NCBI RefSeq assembly: GCF_019976755.1
Contig: NZ_AP023441.1
Location: 5,329,501-5,393,500 of the forward strand
From: Nostoc sp. MS1
Lineage (GTDB): Bacteria > Cyanobacteriota > Cyanobacteriia > Cyanobacteriales > Nostocaceae
DNA: 64,000 nt
Direction: 5' to 3'
Both the position numbers and the translations under genes were made by a program. This document shows, piece after piece, positions 45,392 through 54,103 of the stretch (its first letter is position 1; every line of letters begins with the position of its first letter). Under the pieces are notes generated by a model that searched no databases, was not told where the DNA came from, and worked only from the letters and a program-made list of their open reading frames with translations.

Positions 45392-45532
45392 TTATCTTCA
45401 TCAGTTGCAAAACCCGTACATGCAAGAGCTTAAGCTTATTGTTCATTCGCTTGTGTACAGGAAAAATGCCATAATAATTTAGAATATCTAGGCTTGAACT
45501 AAATAAAGAGCAATAGTATAGTATTTTATTCT

Positions 45533-45640
45533 ATGGATAATGACTTATTAGCTTTTTTTGCAGGTGTAGCGTTACTTATTATCTATCTCTGTTTCTCTGC
45601 ATTGACTGAAATGGGAACTAAATGGCCTGGGAAAAAGTAA
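45533..45640 (+). CDS. Small single-span membrane protein (35 aa)
   Basis: The frame reads MDNDLLAFFAGVALLIIYLC and ends FSALTEMGTKWPGKK; residues 5-25 form a hydrophobic helix with a positive C-terminal tail. This shape resembles small subunits of membrane complexes, but no known family is recognised. AAAGAGCAA lies about 20 nt upstream, a weak ribosome binding signal. Confidence 0.5.
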   Translation: MDNDLLAFFAGVALLIIYLCFSALTEMGTKWPGKK

Positions 45641-45656
45641 TACCAGTCAACAAATC

Positions 45657-45839
45657 TCAAGGGTTTCCTAAATTCAGAAGCATCTGTTTCAAAAATAGTG
45701 TATTTCGCTCACAACAAGGATACTTACTAGAATTGAAGTAAGTACTGTAACCTAGAAATAAAATACCAGCCAGTAGTAGTGCTAAACCTGTTATCTTGAC
45801 TAAAAGTCTTATGATCGAGAAGGAATAGAGTTTGTAAGG
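45657..45839 (-). pseudogene. Open frame for a small membrane protein without a start codon
   Basis: On the minus strand a frame of 60 codons is open up to TGA at 45657-45659 and reads IIRLLVKITGLALLLAGILF followed by LGYSTYFNSSKYPCCERN. It looks like a membrane anchor plus a CC-containing tail, yet no ATG, GTG or TTG exists in frame downstream of the upstream stop. It may be a decayed gene whose start was lost. Confidence 0.35.
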
Positions 45840-45937
45840 CTATATAGTGCAGATACAGGAAAATGATTCCTCAAGTAATGCCAGTAAATCTTACTCATGA
45901 TTTATACTAGCTTTACTCTAACTACACTACCTAATCA

Positions 45938-46165
45938 TTAACGTACAGATTCCACAATTACCATGATGGTAATTAAACACAATAAGATAACTGCAAGAGG
46001 CCCGAACACAGCTTGTAAGATGGCAACTAGCATACTGTTGATGTATACAGTACCTAAAACTTTAGAAATAACGTAGGCAATAGCAAAACCAAAAAGCATC
46101 AACAAAAAGTATTTGATTGACTTAGCAACTAAACGAAATAACAGGGTGTCTTTATTTGTGGTCAT
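45938..46165 (-). CDS. Small membrane protein of unknown function (75 aa)
   Basis: Two hydrophobic helices are visible (about residues 17-38 and 46-70), separated by VLGTVYINS. The N-terminus is polar (MTTNKDTLLFRLVAKS). GAGATAGAG lies shortly before the ATG. No family recognised. Confidence 0.65.
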   Translation of the reverse strand: MTTNKDTLLFRLVAKSIKYFLLMLFGFAIAYVISKVLGTVYINSMLVAILQAVFGPLAVILLCLITIMVIVESVR

Positions 46166-46814
46166 GACTCTATCTCAATAAATGGTGGATATATTTCGGG
46201 ACAAATCAGCTATTTATCTCAACGGATAAACCGAGGTTATGCTTGTGGTTTATCGTTTTGTTTCTCCCAATTAATTAACACTGGGTGGGGATGTAACAAA
46301 CTCAACAGCACCACATTTAAGGCAGACATGTGTATCAACATTTTTGCTATCTTGGACAAATGCTCAATAATTATGATTACACTCCTGTAGGGTGGAAAAA
46401 CATATCAATATTTGCACGCTCTACAGAATCTAGTCAGTTAATACCTACCGCTTTTTTAGTCTAATTAAGTGATGACTAATGAATTTATTTATAATTTTTG
46501 ATTTGGATTAAAAAACTAAAATTTAAAATCGCAAATCATTAATTATTTAGTCATCAGACCCTTCTTTATGAGTAAGCCAAAAGTATTAGCTTTACTCTTT
46601 TAATCTCTCCTCAACCGTATCTCCATTGGCAATTAACTTAACTTTGCCTGTATTGATTACAAGCATAATACAATGTTAGGAAATTTGCAGTCGGATAAAG
46701 TAAGAGATTTACTCCCCTACTGGGTAGGAAAAAGTAGTTTGGGGTATGACTGCCGAAAGAGAAATTCTAAAAATATAGTTATAATTAAGCACAAGTGATA
46801 CAGTCAGGCGATCA
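46166..46814. other. Intergenic region with a long-spaced inverted repeat
   Basis: About 650 bp without a gene. TGATGACTAA (46470-46479) and TTAGTCATCA (46547-46556) form perfect inverted arms around a very AT-rich centre of 67 bp, which is partly self-complementary; this resembles a MITE-like repeat. The last 150 bp hold the promoter of the NB-ARC gene. Confidence 0.5.
46470..46556. repeat. 87-bp AT-rich unit with 10-bp inverted ends
   Basis: Perfect arms TGATGACTAA and TTAGTCATCA bound a unit of 87 bp with an AT-rich interior (AATTTTTGATTTGGATT, AAATTTAAAATCGCAAATC). No coding potential. Confidence 0.5.
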
Positions 46815-49190
46815 ATGGGTGCAGAAGAAGCTTTAGAGCTTTTGGATACTTTGGTTTTTCAGACAACAGGGGAACATCTAGATACAGCGCAGAGAACATT
46901 ACTACGTAATTTATGGGAGGATGAAAGGCGGACTTATCAAAATATTGCTGACATTTGTGGTTACACAGAAGCACATTTGAAAGCAGTTGGTGCGGAACTT
47001 TGGCAAATATTAACAGATGTGTTGGGGGAAAAAGTCTCGAAATCTAACTTTTTTTCAGTAGTTCAGAGATTTGGGCGATCGCATATTGCAGGGCGTAGCC
47101 CATCGCAAACACTGCCGAAGATGTCGCCTATTTTAAGTCCAGTCGTTAATAATGGCAAGCCACCAGAACTAGATTACAACTTTGTGGGGCGTGATCGCGA
47201 AATAGTCGAGCTGAATAACTACGTAATCCGAGGCGCAAAGATTATTCTCATCCAAGGCGAAGGCGGCGTTGGTAAGACTACCCTGGCGCGTAGATATTTG
47301 AAAACGCAAGGTTATTATTTACTAGAGTTGTGGATGGCTAAGGAAAGCCAAAATATTGTGTCTGTGGAGAGTGTGGTTGAGGAATGGCTGAGGGTTGATT
47401 TTAACGAAGAACCTGGTAAAGAGTTCGGTATTAATTTAGAAAGGTTGCGGCGCAAACTAAGGGATGCAGCCTGCAAGATAGGGGTTCTAATTGATAATTT
47501 AGAGTCTGCTTTAGATAGAAATGGACGTATTATTACTTCTCGTCGTCCTTATGTAGAGCTTTTACGAGTTTTAGCAGACCCTAGCATTCAATCTATCACT
47601 TTGATAACCAGTCGTGAACGTCTGTATGAATCTGGGGTAGATGTGGCTTTCTATTCTCTGGGGGGTTTAGATGAGTCAAGTTGGCTCAAGTTTTGTGCTA
47701 GTTGTCAAATTAAATCTGACTCTACAGCATTGAGTGAAATGTGCAAAGCTTATGGTGGCAACGCTAAAGCTATGCAGATTATTAGTGGTACAATCACCAC
47801 AGATTTTGAAGGCGATGCAGATATTTACTGGCGAGAGAATAAAAATGATTTATTAATTGAACCAGAACTAAAAAACTTGGTTGCTAGTCAATTTGACCGT
47901 TTAGAACAGATGGATAGTGAAGCATATCGTTTACTTTGCCGTTTGGGATGCTATCGCTATCAAGATGTGAGCCATGTAAATATTCAAGGGTTACAATGTT
48001 TACTTTGGGATGTCCCTGAAGAACAAGCTAGACGAGTAATTAAATATTTGACAGACCGTTTATTGATAGAATTTCGTAAAGGGAAATATTGGTTACATCC
48101 AGTCATAGCTACAGAAGCGATCGCCAGATTAAGACAAAGTGGAGAATGGCGCATAACTCACCAAAAAGCTGCCGAATTTTGGCATAATAGCGTTACTCAA
48201 GTCGAAAATCCCCAAGATGCTTTGATGGCATTAGAGGCTTATCATCACTACATGGAAATTGGTGATTTTGAGCAAGCTGCTAATGTAATTATTCGTGGTA
48301 GACCAAATAAATGGGATAATAGAATATCTTTGGGGGTTTTATTTAACCGATTGGGTTTATTAGAAACGTTGATTGCTGTAATTAATCGCTTAATTGAAAA
48401 ACTAGATTCTGATTACCATTTAAATATACTATATAACTTACTGGGTAGAGCTTATCACCAAGTAGGTAATATTAAAGCAGCATTGGACTGCCATTATAAA
48501 TCCAATGAAATTGCAGAAAAACATGGCTTTCTGCAAGAGAGAATATCTAGTAGTTTTAATTTAGGACTATGTTATACAGATTTATGGGAAATTGATAAGG
48601 CAATCCAGATTTTTCACTATGTAAAGAATTTAGCAGCAACAGACAAAAACTATTACCAATATGTGGTTTATTCTTTGTGTTGTTTGGCTTATTTAGATTC
48701 TTCTGTAGGACAGAATGAAAATGTAGAGTCTATGTTAAAAGAGGCCAAAACTGGGTTAGTAAATGAGAGATTAACTTCTTGGGGAATAGGCACAAGTTTA
48801 CTATTTCTGAGTTTGACTTATAAAAATTTAGGCTTGATAGAAACGGCTTGGGAAATGTGCCATCAAGCTATTAACCATTGTCAGCAAAATCAGTTTAGCT
48901 TTTTAGAAGCCAGGGCTAAATCGTGTTTAGCCTCATTATATCGAGAAAAGGGAGAATTTACAGGAGCGATCGCTAAACATTTAGAAGCCATCAGCCATAT
49001 GAATACGGTATCTGATAAATGTAACTTAGCTAAAGCATATTATCAGTTAGGTTTAACTTATCAAAAGATGGGGGATGTTAACCAGAGTAGAAAGACATTT
49101 CAGGCTGCGATCGCTATTTTTAATGATATGCCTGCACCTAAGCAAGTAGAGAAAGTAAAAATAGCAATGGCGCGTTTAGAAAACAGTTAA
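46815..49190 (+). CDS. STAND protein: N-terminal HTH-like (vMAP-type), NB-ARC ATPase and TPR repeats (791 aa)
   Basis: The first 85 residues (LELLDTLVFQTTGEHLDTAQRTLLRNLWEDERRTYQNIADICGYTEAHLKAVGAELW in shorter pieces) look like the N-terminal helix-turn-helix domain of vWA-MoxR-associated cyanobacterial STAND proteins. NB-ARC follows: NFVGRDREI, Walker A GEGGVGKTT at 148-156, VLIDNLESAL as Walker B, ITLITSRERL as sensor and GGLDESSW. From about residue 440 on, helical repeats of TPR type (LYNLLGRAYHQVGNIKAALDCH; AKAYYQLGLTYQKMGDVNQSRKTFQAAI) form the sensor part. Such proteins act as signal-triggered switches in stress, death or defence. The effector is not obvious. It is a single gene. Confidence 0.88.
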   Translation: MGAEEALELLDTLVFQTTGEHLDTAQRTLLRNLWEDERRTYQNIADICGYTEAHLKAVGAELWQILTDVLGEKVSKSNFFSVVQRFGRSHIAGRSPSQTLPKMSPILSPVVNNGKPPELDYNFVGRDREIVELNNYVIRGAKIILIQGEGGVGKTTLARRYLKTQGYYLLELWMAKESQNIVSVESVVEEWLRVDFNEEPGKEFGINLERLRRKLRDAACKIGVLIDNLESALDRNGRIITSRRPYVELLRVLADPSIQSITLITSRERLYESGVDVAFYSLGGLDESSWLKFCASCQIKSDSTALSEMCKAYGGNAKAMQIISGTITTDFEGDADIYWRENKNDLLIEPELKNLVASQFDRLEQMDSEAYRLLCRLGCYRYQDVSHVNIQGLQCLLWDVPEEQARRVIKYLTDRLLIEFRKGKYWLHPVIATEAIARLRQSGEWRITHQKAAEFWHNSVTQVENPQDALMALEAYHHYMEIGDFEQAANVIIRGRPNKWDNRISLGVLFNRLGLLETLIAVINRLIEKLDSDYHLNILYNLLGRAYHQVGNIKAALDCHYKSNEIAEKHGFLQERISSSFNLGLCYTDLWEIDKAIQIFHYVKNLAATDKNYYQYVVYSLCCLAYLDSSVGQNENVESMLKEAKTGLVNERLTSWGIGTSLLFLSLTYKNLGLIETAWEMCHQAINHCQQNQFSFLEARAKSCLASLYREKGEFTGAIAKHLEAISHMNTVSDKCNLAKAYYQLGLTYQKMGDVNQSRKTFQAAIAIFNDMPAPKQVEKVKIAMARLENS

Positions 49191-49233
49191 ATTTTGTTAG
49201 ACTGAAATTATTAACTCAATGGAGATAAAAGCA

Positions 49234-49341
49234 ATGCCTAAACCAGAGAAAAACCTTATTAAAATTGACCCAGGAACCGCAGTTTTAATTGCTGGGGCAT
49301 TAATACTTCTACCTCTACTATTCGCCGGATTTTGGCAATAA
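49234..49341 (+). CDS. Small single-span membrane protein (35 aa)
   Basis: MPKPEKNLIKIDPGTAVLIA, followed by GALILLPLLFAGFWQ. A polar basic N-terminus precedes one hydrophobic helix that ends in FWQ. GGAG stands 11 nt before the ATG. It starts 44 nt behind the NB-ARC gene and may be co-transcribed with it. It resembles small subunits of photosynthetic complexes in shape only; no family is recognised. Confidence 0.55.
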   Translation: MPKPEKNLIKIDPGTAVLIAGALILLPLLFAGFWQ

Positions 49342-49354
49342 TTGTACATACCAA

Positions 49355-49747
49355 TTATTTTAGTAGCTTTTGTACCAAGCGTAGTGAAGACATCACTAGC
49401 TTAATACGCTGTTGAGTTTTAGATGCAGTTTTTACTTCATCTAATATCTTCTGCAACTCAATTAGATTTTCTTGATTAATGCCAATAATAGTAGATTTAA
49501 AAATAGCAGTTCTGACACTATCAAGGGCATTTTCGCATTCTTGATACACTTGTCTATACTCATTAGCATCATCCCATTTACTATCGATTCTCGCGGTTGT
49601 CAATTCAAACTGAATTTGTGGCAAAAGACTAGCTAATTCTGTTTCTATTTGATTTAGTTGCTCAATCTTTATTTGGTTGTTAGGTAGATTTTTTAATTTG
49701 GTAAGTATGGTTTGTAATTTATTAATTAATTCATTATTACTCTGCAT
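49355..49747 (-). CDS. Unknown coiled-coil protein (130 aa)
   Basis: An almost fully helical, soluble protein: INKLQTILTKLKNLPNNQIK, IEQLNQIETELASLLPQIQFEL, VYQECENALDSVRTAIF, ENLIELQKILDEVKTASKTQQ. No family recognised. The gene lies 21 nt downstream of a lipoprotein gene on the same strand, so the two probably form one operon and may work together. Confidence 0.7.
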   Translation of the reverse strand: MQSNNELINKLQTILTKLKNLPNNQIKIEQLNQIETELASLLPQIQFELTTARIDSKWDDANEYRQVYQECENALDSVRTAIFKSTIIGINQENLIELQKILDEVKTASKTQQRIKLVMSSLRLVQKLLK

Positions 49748-49768
49748 AGAATTATATATAAATTAAGT

Positions 49769-50701
49769 TCATTGACATAGCTGCGGTTTAGATGTTTGCA
49801 GTTGTGTTCTTCTCAAAGATAGATCACTCACAAATTCTCTTAATGTTCGGTCTTCATTAATCACCCTTTCTACAGTTCTCATTCTAGTTCTAAGGCTACT
49901 ATAGTTTTTACCAGTAAGATTGCTTGTTATCCCCATAATCTGCGTGACTCTTGTAGCAATGACATCAAAACTTAGATTTGAATAATCATCAATCAATTTT
50001 GATAGCTGTCGTCCAGTATCCGCCGCTATTAAGAGTTTAGTCATAGTCTCATCAAGTGCCGCTTTCTCATCAGCATTTACTCTCAACCATTCATCTATTT
50101 GTTCTGCAACTTGGCGTTTAATTTCTTCTGCTGAGGTTGATGAAGATGAATTACGAATATTGTATAGCCGACGAAGCTGCTGTAACCTAACGCTAATTAA
50201 AACCCGTTGCGAATTGTTTGGTTGAGGCGGTCTTTCTTGAATTTGCTTGGCTAAGAGTAACATTTTTACTGTTAAACATCTTGCAGGTTGAGCCGATTGA
50301 GCAACTATTCTAGAACTGCCATAATCAATGTTTTCCAAATTTTGAAATACTTCTAAAGCCGTGTCATATTCGGCAGTTAAAGCATCTAACTCTCGGTCAA
50401 GATTTGATGGTTGTTTGTTTGTCTCATTGTCTTGGGTAATAATTTTATTTATTTCGATAATATCTCTAAAGTTGACACTAGGGTCAGTAAGTAATTGCTG
50501 CGTGATCAACTCACGGGATAATTTGGGGTCTAGTGGTACATTTCTTAATGTATAGACATCTTTAACTGAGGTAATAGCTTCAACTACTTGGTCGTGAAAT
50601 CTTTCGGTAGTTATCCGTAACATGGTTCTTCTCTCAGGTGTGCAACTACTGAGAGTTAAACTCATTGCCACAGTGAATATATAAAATTTGAATCTAGTCA
50701 A
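49769..50701 (-). CDS. Unknown lipoprotein, helical (310 aa)
   Basis: The N-terminus MTRFKFYIFTVAMSLTLSSC is a lipoprotein signal with lipobox LSSC, so Cys20 should be lipidated. The mature part is helical and polar (DQVVEAITSVKDVYTL, LDALTAEYDTALEVFQNLE, KMLLLAKQIQERP, DEWLRVNADEKAALDETMTKLLIAADTGRQLSKLI). No family recognised. It is the first gene of an operon with the coiled-coil protein. Confidence 0.75.
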   Translation of the reverse strand: MTRFKFYIFTVAMSLTLSSCTPERRTMLRITTERFHDQVVEAITSVKDVYTLRNVPLDPKLSRELITQQLLTDPSVNFRDIIEINKIITQDNETNKQPSNLDRELDALTAEYDTALEVFQNLENIDYGSSRIVAQSAQPARCLTVKMLLLAKQIQERPPQPNNSQRVLISVRLQQLRRLYNIRNSSSSTSAEEIKRQVAEQIDEWLRVNADEKAALDETMTKLLIAADTGRQLSKLIDDYSNLSFDVIATRVTQIMGITSNLTGKNYSSLRTRMRTVERVINEDRTLREFVSDLSLRRTQLQTSKPQLCQ

Positions 50702-50998
50702 TTTTGGTGTAATAAATTACTAAGATTAGAATTTTCTAGTTATATATTTTAATCCCAGTTATTTTGTAAAAACTACTTAATTCTTAATATCGATTCTCAA
50801 CAACGGCGATAGATGAATGAATTGGTATGGTGAGTCTTGTTTATTTTGAATTTATGTATTTCTAGTCTTGAGAGTGCCAAGCTACCTGGTAGTATCTTAA
50901 ATAGTCTAGATCCCCCTTAAAAAAGGGAACTTTGATTTCAGTTCGTAGGGGGATCAAGAAGTGCCTAAAATCGCAACAAAATACTTTTAAAACAACCT
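50702..50998. other. Intergenic with GATC-ended inverted repeat
   Basis: Between a minus-strand gene start and a minus-strand gene end. It holds the promoter of the lipoprotein gene and the inverted repeat listed at 50909-50955. No gene. Confidence 0.5.
50909..50955. repeat. Inverted repeat ending in GATCCCCC/GGGGGATC
   Basis: GATCCCCC (50909-50916) is complementary to GGGGGATC (50948-50955), with AAAAAAGGGAACTTTGATTT between. The motif looks like a dispersed repeat in Nostoc genomes and may also end transcription of the aminotransferase gene or its neighbour. Confidence 0.55.
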
Positions 50999-52144
50999 CT
51001 AACTTAAAACTTGCTGTAAAGCTGGAATCAACTGGTCTACACTTTCTTTACGACTGTTATAACCCATTAGTCCCACACGCCAGACTTTACCAGCTAGTTC
51101 ACCCAAGCCGCCACCAATTTCAATGTTATGTTCATTGAGTAACTGACGGGCAGCAGCTTTACCATCAACGCCGTCGGGAATGCAGACTGTGGTTAAGGTG
51201 GGTAGTCTGTACTCTTTTTCAACGTGCAGACTTAAGCCTATATCTTCTAATCTTTCCCACAGATATTCTACGTTCTTTTGGTGACGTTGCCAGCAGTTGG
51301 CTAGTCCTTCCTGGGCAATTAAACGTAATGCTTCCCGCAAAGCATAGTATAAGTTGATTGGGGCTGTGTGATGATAAACTCTTTCGCTACCCCAATATTT
51401 ACCCAGCAAGTTCATATCTAAATACCAGTTTGCTACCTTAGTGCGTCGGCGTTGTAATTTCTCCATAGCACGAGGACTCATGGTAAAGGGTGAAGCGCCA
51501 GGAGGACAACCCAAACCTTTTTGACTGCAACTGTAAGCTAAATCAACTCCCCACGCATCCAAAAAGATGGGAACACCACCCAAACTGGTAACTGTATCTA
51601 TGAGTAGCAAAGTGTCAAATTCTCGACACAACTCACCTACACCTTCCAATGGTTGACGCGCACCTGTGGAGGTTTCCGCATGAACTAAAGCCAGAATTGC
51701 CGGACGATGGGTTTCCAAGGCAGTGCGGAGTTCTTCCAGGGAAAATACTTGCCCCCAAGGTTTGCTGATAGTACGGACATCTGCGCCATAGCGTCCTGCC
51801 ATATCCACCAGACGATTACCAAAATAACCAGTAACACCAATCAAAACTACATCACCTGGTTCTACAGCATTGGCGATGGTGGCTTCCATTGCGGCTGTGC
51901 CTGTACCACTCACAGCAATGGTAAGTTGATTTTCTGTTTGCCACATGTAGCGCAACAAAGACTGAATTTCGTCCATTAGGGCAAGGAAGGCTGGATCTAA
52001 ATGTCCCACAGGTGATACATTCATTGCTTGCAGGACTGCTGGATGGGCATTTGATGGCCCAGGCCCCAATAGCAGACGGGAGGGAACTTCTAAAGGTTCT
52101 AGTTGTAAGCGTTGATTGTCATTGATTGAGATTATTTGCGTCAT
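50999..52144 (-). CDS. Class V aminotransferase, alanine-glyoxylate/serine-pyruvate type (381 aa)
   Basis: A PLP enzyme of the alanine-glyoxylate aminotransferase group (the family once annotated as soluble hydrogenase 42-kDa subunit). Signatures: SRLLLGPGPSNAHPAVLQAM, VSGTGTAAMEATIAN, HAETSTGARQPLEGVGELC, DTVTSLGGVPIFLDAWGVDLAYSCSQKGLGCPPG, where the Lys in SQKG binds PLP. Likely reaction is transamination of glyoxylate with alanine or serine, i.e. photorespiratory glycine formation. Single gene. Confidence 0.95.
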   Translation of the reverse strand: MTQIISINDNQRLQLEPLEVPSRLLLGPGPSNAHPAVLQAMNVSPVGHLDPAFLALMDEIQSLLRYMWQTENQLTIAVSGTGTAAMEATIANAVEPGDVVLIGVTGYFGNRLVDMAGRYGADVRTISKPWGQVFSLEELRTALETHRPAILALVHAETSTGARQPLEGVGELCREFDTLLLIDTVTSLGGVPIFLDAWGVDLAYSCSQKGLGCPPGASPFTMSPRAMEKLQRRRTKVANWYLDMNLLGKYWGSERVYHHTAPINLYYALREALRLIAQEGLANCWQRHQKNVEYLWERLEDIGLSLHVEKEYRLPTLTTVCIPDGVDGKAAARQLLNEHNIEIGGGLGELAGKVWRVGLMGYNSRKESVDQLIPALQQVLS

Positions 52145-52534
52145 AGCGATCGCTCATATAATACTTACCGCATCATAAAGCGATCGCATCACCGATGCTT
52201 TATCTAATCTAGATAATTATTTCTATTTTCCATCGACGTTGTTGCATTAATAGAGAAAATACTTAAGTTAACGCTAGGAAGAAGGCTATTATTTTGACCT
52301 TCCTCCAGTCCCTGTCTCTTGAAAAGTTCTGGGCTTTTGAAGTTAATGAGCATTATCAGTGAGGCAGTTAACATGCTCTTGTACTTTCACATGCTTTTCA
52401 AGGATCGATTAGCTTTCAGATACATTCCTATAAAAATGTTAAAGCTTGGCAACTAAGTTTTAAAAATTTAGTTTTGGAGTTTTTGGGTAATTCTATTAAA
52501 ATAACAATGAAGTAATTTTAATTATTTTTTTGCA
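52145..52534. other. Divergent promoter region, no gene seen
   Basis: It separates the aminotransferase gene (minus) from the CHRD gene (plus). Two HIP1 octamers lie near 52145 and 52182. AT-rich at the right end. No reading frame with a start signal was accepted. Confidence 0.4.
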
Positions 52535-53212
52535 ATGAGAACAATTGTAATTAGTGCCTTAACAGTTATAGCGAGTCTAGGGTTAAGTTACTCCGCTCAA
52601 GCTGCGACAATATTCAGATCCCAACTTAATGGCAATAAAATTATCGATTCTAATGGAAATCCTGCTCCTACTGGCTCATCAGCAATAGGTTTTGCTACTT
52701 TAGAGTTAAATGATGCACAGACACAATTAGCATACTCAATTACGCTCAATAATTTGGCTTTAGACACTGCTGGCGGAACTGTGTCCAAAATTCATTTTCA
52801 TAGAGGTTTCGCTAATCAAAGGAGTCCGTTTCATGTTTTTAATATTTATGGGCCGAAAGATGATGCTGATGCAGTCTTTGGAAAGAAGGATAATCCAATA
52901 ACAGTAAGCGGCATCTGGAGTGATACAGATTATTGTTTTACTCCCGCTAAAACAGGATTTACTTGTGATACTGACCCAGATACAACTAAGAAACTTTCTG
53001 ATTACGTTGATGAGTTGTTAGCTGGTGGAATTTATATTAATGTTCACACCACTGCATTTGCTAGTGGGGAGATTCGCGGGCAAATTGAAGCAGTACCAGT
53101 CCCAGAACCTTCAACTATTTTAAGTTTAGGTACAGTTTTAACCTTGAGTTTTTTCTCGAAAAAAAAGCCATCTCAAAGGAGAAATAAACAAAAAATTTAC
53201 AGCATCACCTAA
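52535..53212 (+). CDS. CHRD-domain protein with PEP-CTERM sorting signal (225 aa)
   Basis: The signal peptide is MRTIVISALTVIASLGLSYS followed by AQA. The mature part is a CHRD (chordin) domain: FRSQLNGNKIIDSNGNPAPTG, GFATLELNDAQTQLAYSITL, SKIHFHRGFANQRSPFHVFNIYGP and YINVHTTAFASGEIRGQIEAVP. At the end stands VPEPSTILSLGTVLTLSFF with a basic tail, which is the PEP-CTERM sorting signal. It should be exported and cell-surface or matrix associated. Role of CHRD domains in bacteria is unknown. Confidence 0.93.
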   Translation: MRTIVISALTVIASLGLSYSAQAATIFRSQLNGNKIIDSNGNPAPTGSSAIGFATLELNDAQTQLAYSITLNNLALDTAGGTVSKIHFHRGFANQRSPFHVFNIYGPKDDADAVFGKKDNPITVSGIWSDTDYCFTPAKTGFTCDTDPDTTKKLSDYVDELLAGGIYINVHTTAFASGEIRGQIEAVPVPEPSTILSLGTVLTLSFFSKKKPSQRRNKQKIYSIT

Positions 53213-53880
53213 AAAATACAAGCGGTTTGTCAAAGCAGCCCACTTTTATATTTGAGAAAATCATGAACGAGCTATCCCAAGTACAAATACTAAATGTACA
53301 TTCAACATTGTAGTAATGCCATTGATTGAGTAAATAGAAATTTAGCCAAGTTATTGCCTACTTAGATTTGAAAGCAATTAAGGATGTTTTTACTCAACCC
53401 TAATAACTGGATTGCTCAAAGTTGTTTCCAAACCTTACCTCTGACAACACCTTTAGGAATTATGTATCCTTGCATAGGAGTATATACTGTCAATGACAAT
53501 TAAAAATTACTAAATTTAAAAGAAGGTAATTTAGTGTTGTTAATACCTAAAACCCAGAGGCTGTGAGCATTTAAGAAATATGGCTCTTCAGTTCCTTTTA
53601 TGGAGTCGAATAATAAATAAAATCTAGTCAGAGCTTATATTCCTTGCTATGACTGGATTTTAGATTTTTGAGCCTTTCTATAAAACGGCTATTTTAATGC
53701 CTTACCATAAAACCAACGCAAGAGCCGGTTTTTTAAGTCGCTCTACTTAAATGTCACCATCTGCTTGTTATGCCTCAATAGTGTCCGTATCTAAAAATTT
53801 CTTGATTTTTATCATTTTTCCTTGGCTAATACGAGTCAATGATGCTAAATTTTCCTTATTTAATTGCTTTAAGTAAATTT
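53213..53880. other. Intergenic region before the HU remnant, with a terminator-like hairpin
   Basis: About 670 bp without a gene. The hairpin at 53692-53734 is listed separately. An in-frame ATG at 53839 gives 14 more residues in front of the HU start and was not accepted. Confidence 0.45.
53692..53734 (+). terminator. Terminator-like hairpin with T run
   Basis: AAAACGGCT pairs with AGCCGGTTTT (one bulge) and ends in T6. It lies 150 bp before the HU start and 480 bp behind the CHRD gene, so it may be an attenuator in the HU leader or close an unseen transcript. Confidence 0.45.
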
Positions 53881-54054
53881 ATGAACAAAGGCGAATTAAT
53901 AGATACTATAGCAGCCAAGGCAAACATTACAAAAAAGCAAGCTGATGAAGTGATATCAGCTTTTTTAGAAGTTGTGACTGAAGCTGTAGCCAATGTGGAG
54001 AAGGTTACACTCGTGGGATTTGGCTCATTCGAGCGAAAGGTGAACCGGGAGTAA
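53881..54054 (+). pseudogene. HU-family DNA-binding protein, truncated (57 aa)
   Basis: The N-terminal half of HU is well kept: MNKGELIDTIAAKANITKKQ, ADEVISAFLEVVTEAVANVE and KVTLVGFGSFERK. Then the frame ends at VNRE, where HU normally continues into the RNP-containing DNA-binding arm (RNPKTGE) and the last helix. An IS5-type element begins 50 bp further. Without the arm it should not bind DNA in the usual way, so it is probably dead. Intact HU must be coded elsewhere. Confidence 0.8.
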
Positions 54055-54103
54055 TAATTTGAACTATAGCAATTCTGAAACTATTGTTAAAGGCAATAAT
54101 CCT

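Larger units (their letters stand above)
44365..45532. other. Long intergenic region, AT-rich, with a possible ncRNA
   Basis: Almost 1.2 kb without a convincing protein gene: frames are short and no ribosome binding site is seen. It begins with the promoter region of the glycosyltransferase gene (minus strand). Near its end are a perfect inverted repeat (45238-45262) and a terminator (45368-45391). Confidence 0.5.

Noticed and set aside
53839..53880. Upstream extension of the HU frame from an ATG at 53839
   Set aside because: HU proteins start at MNKGEL; the extra residues are not family-like.
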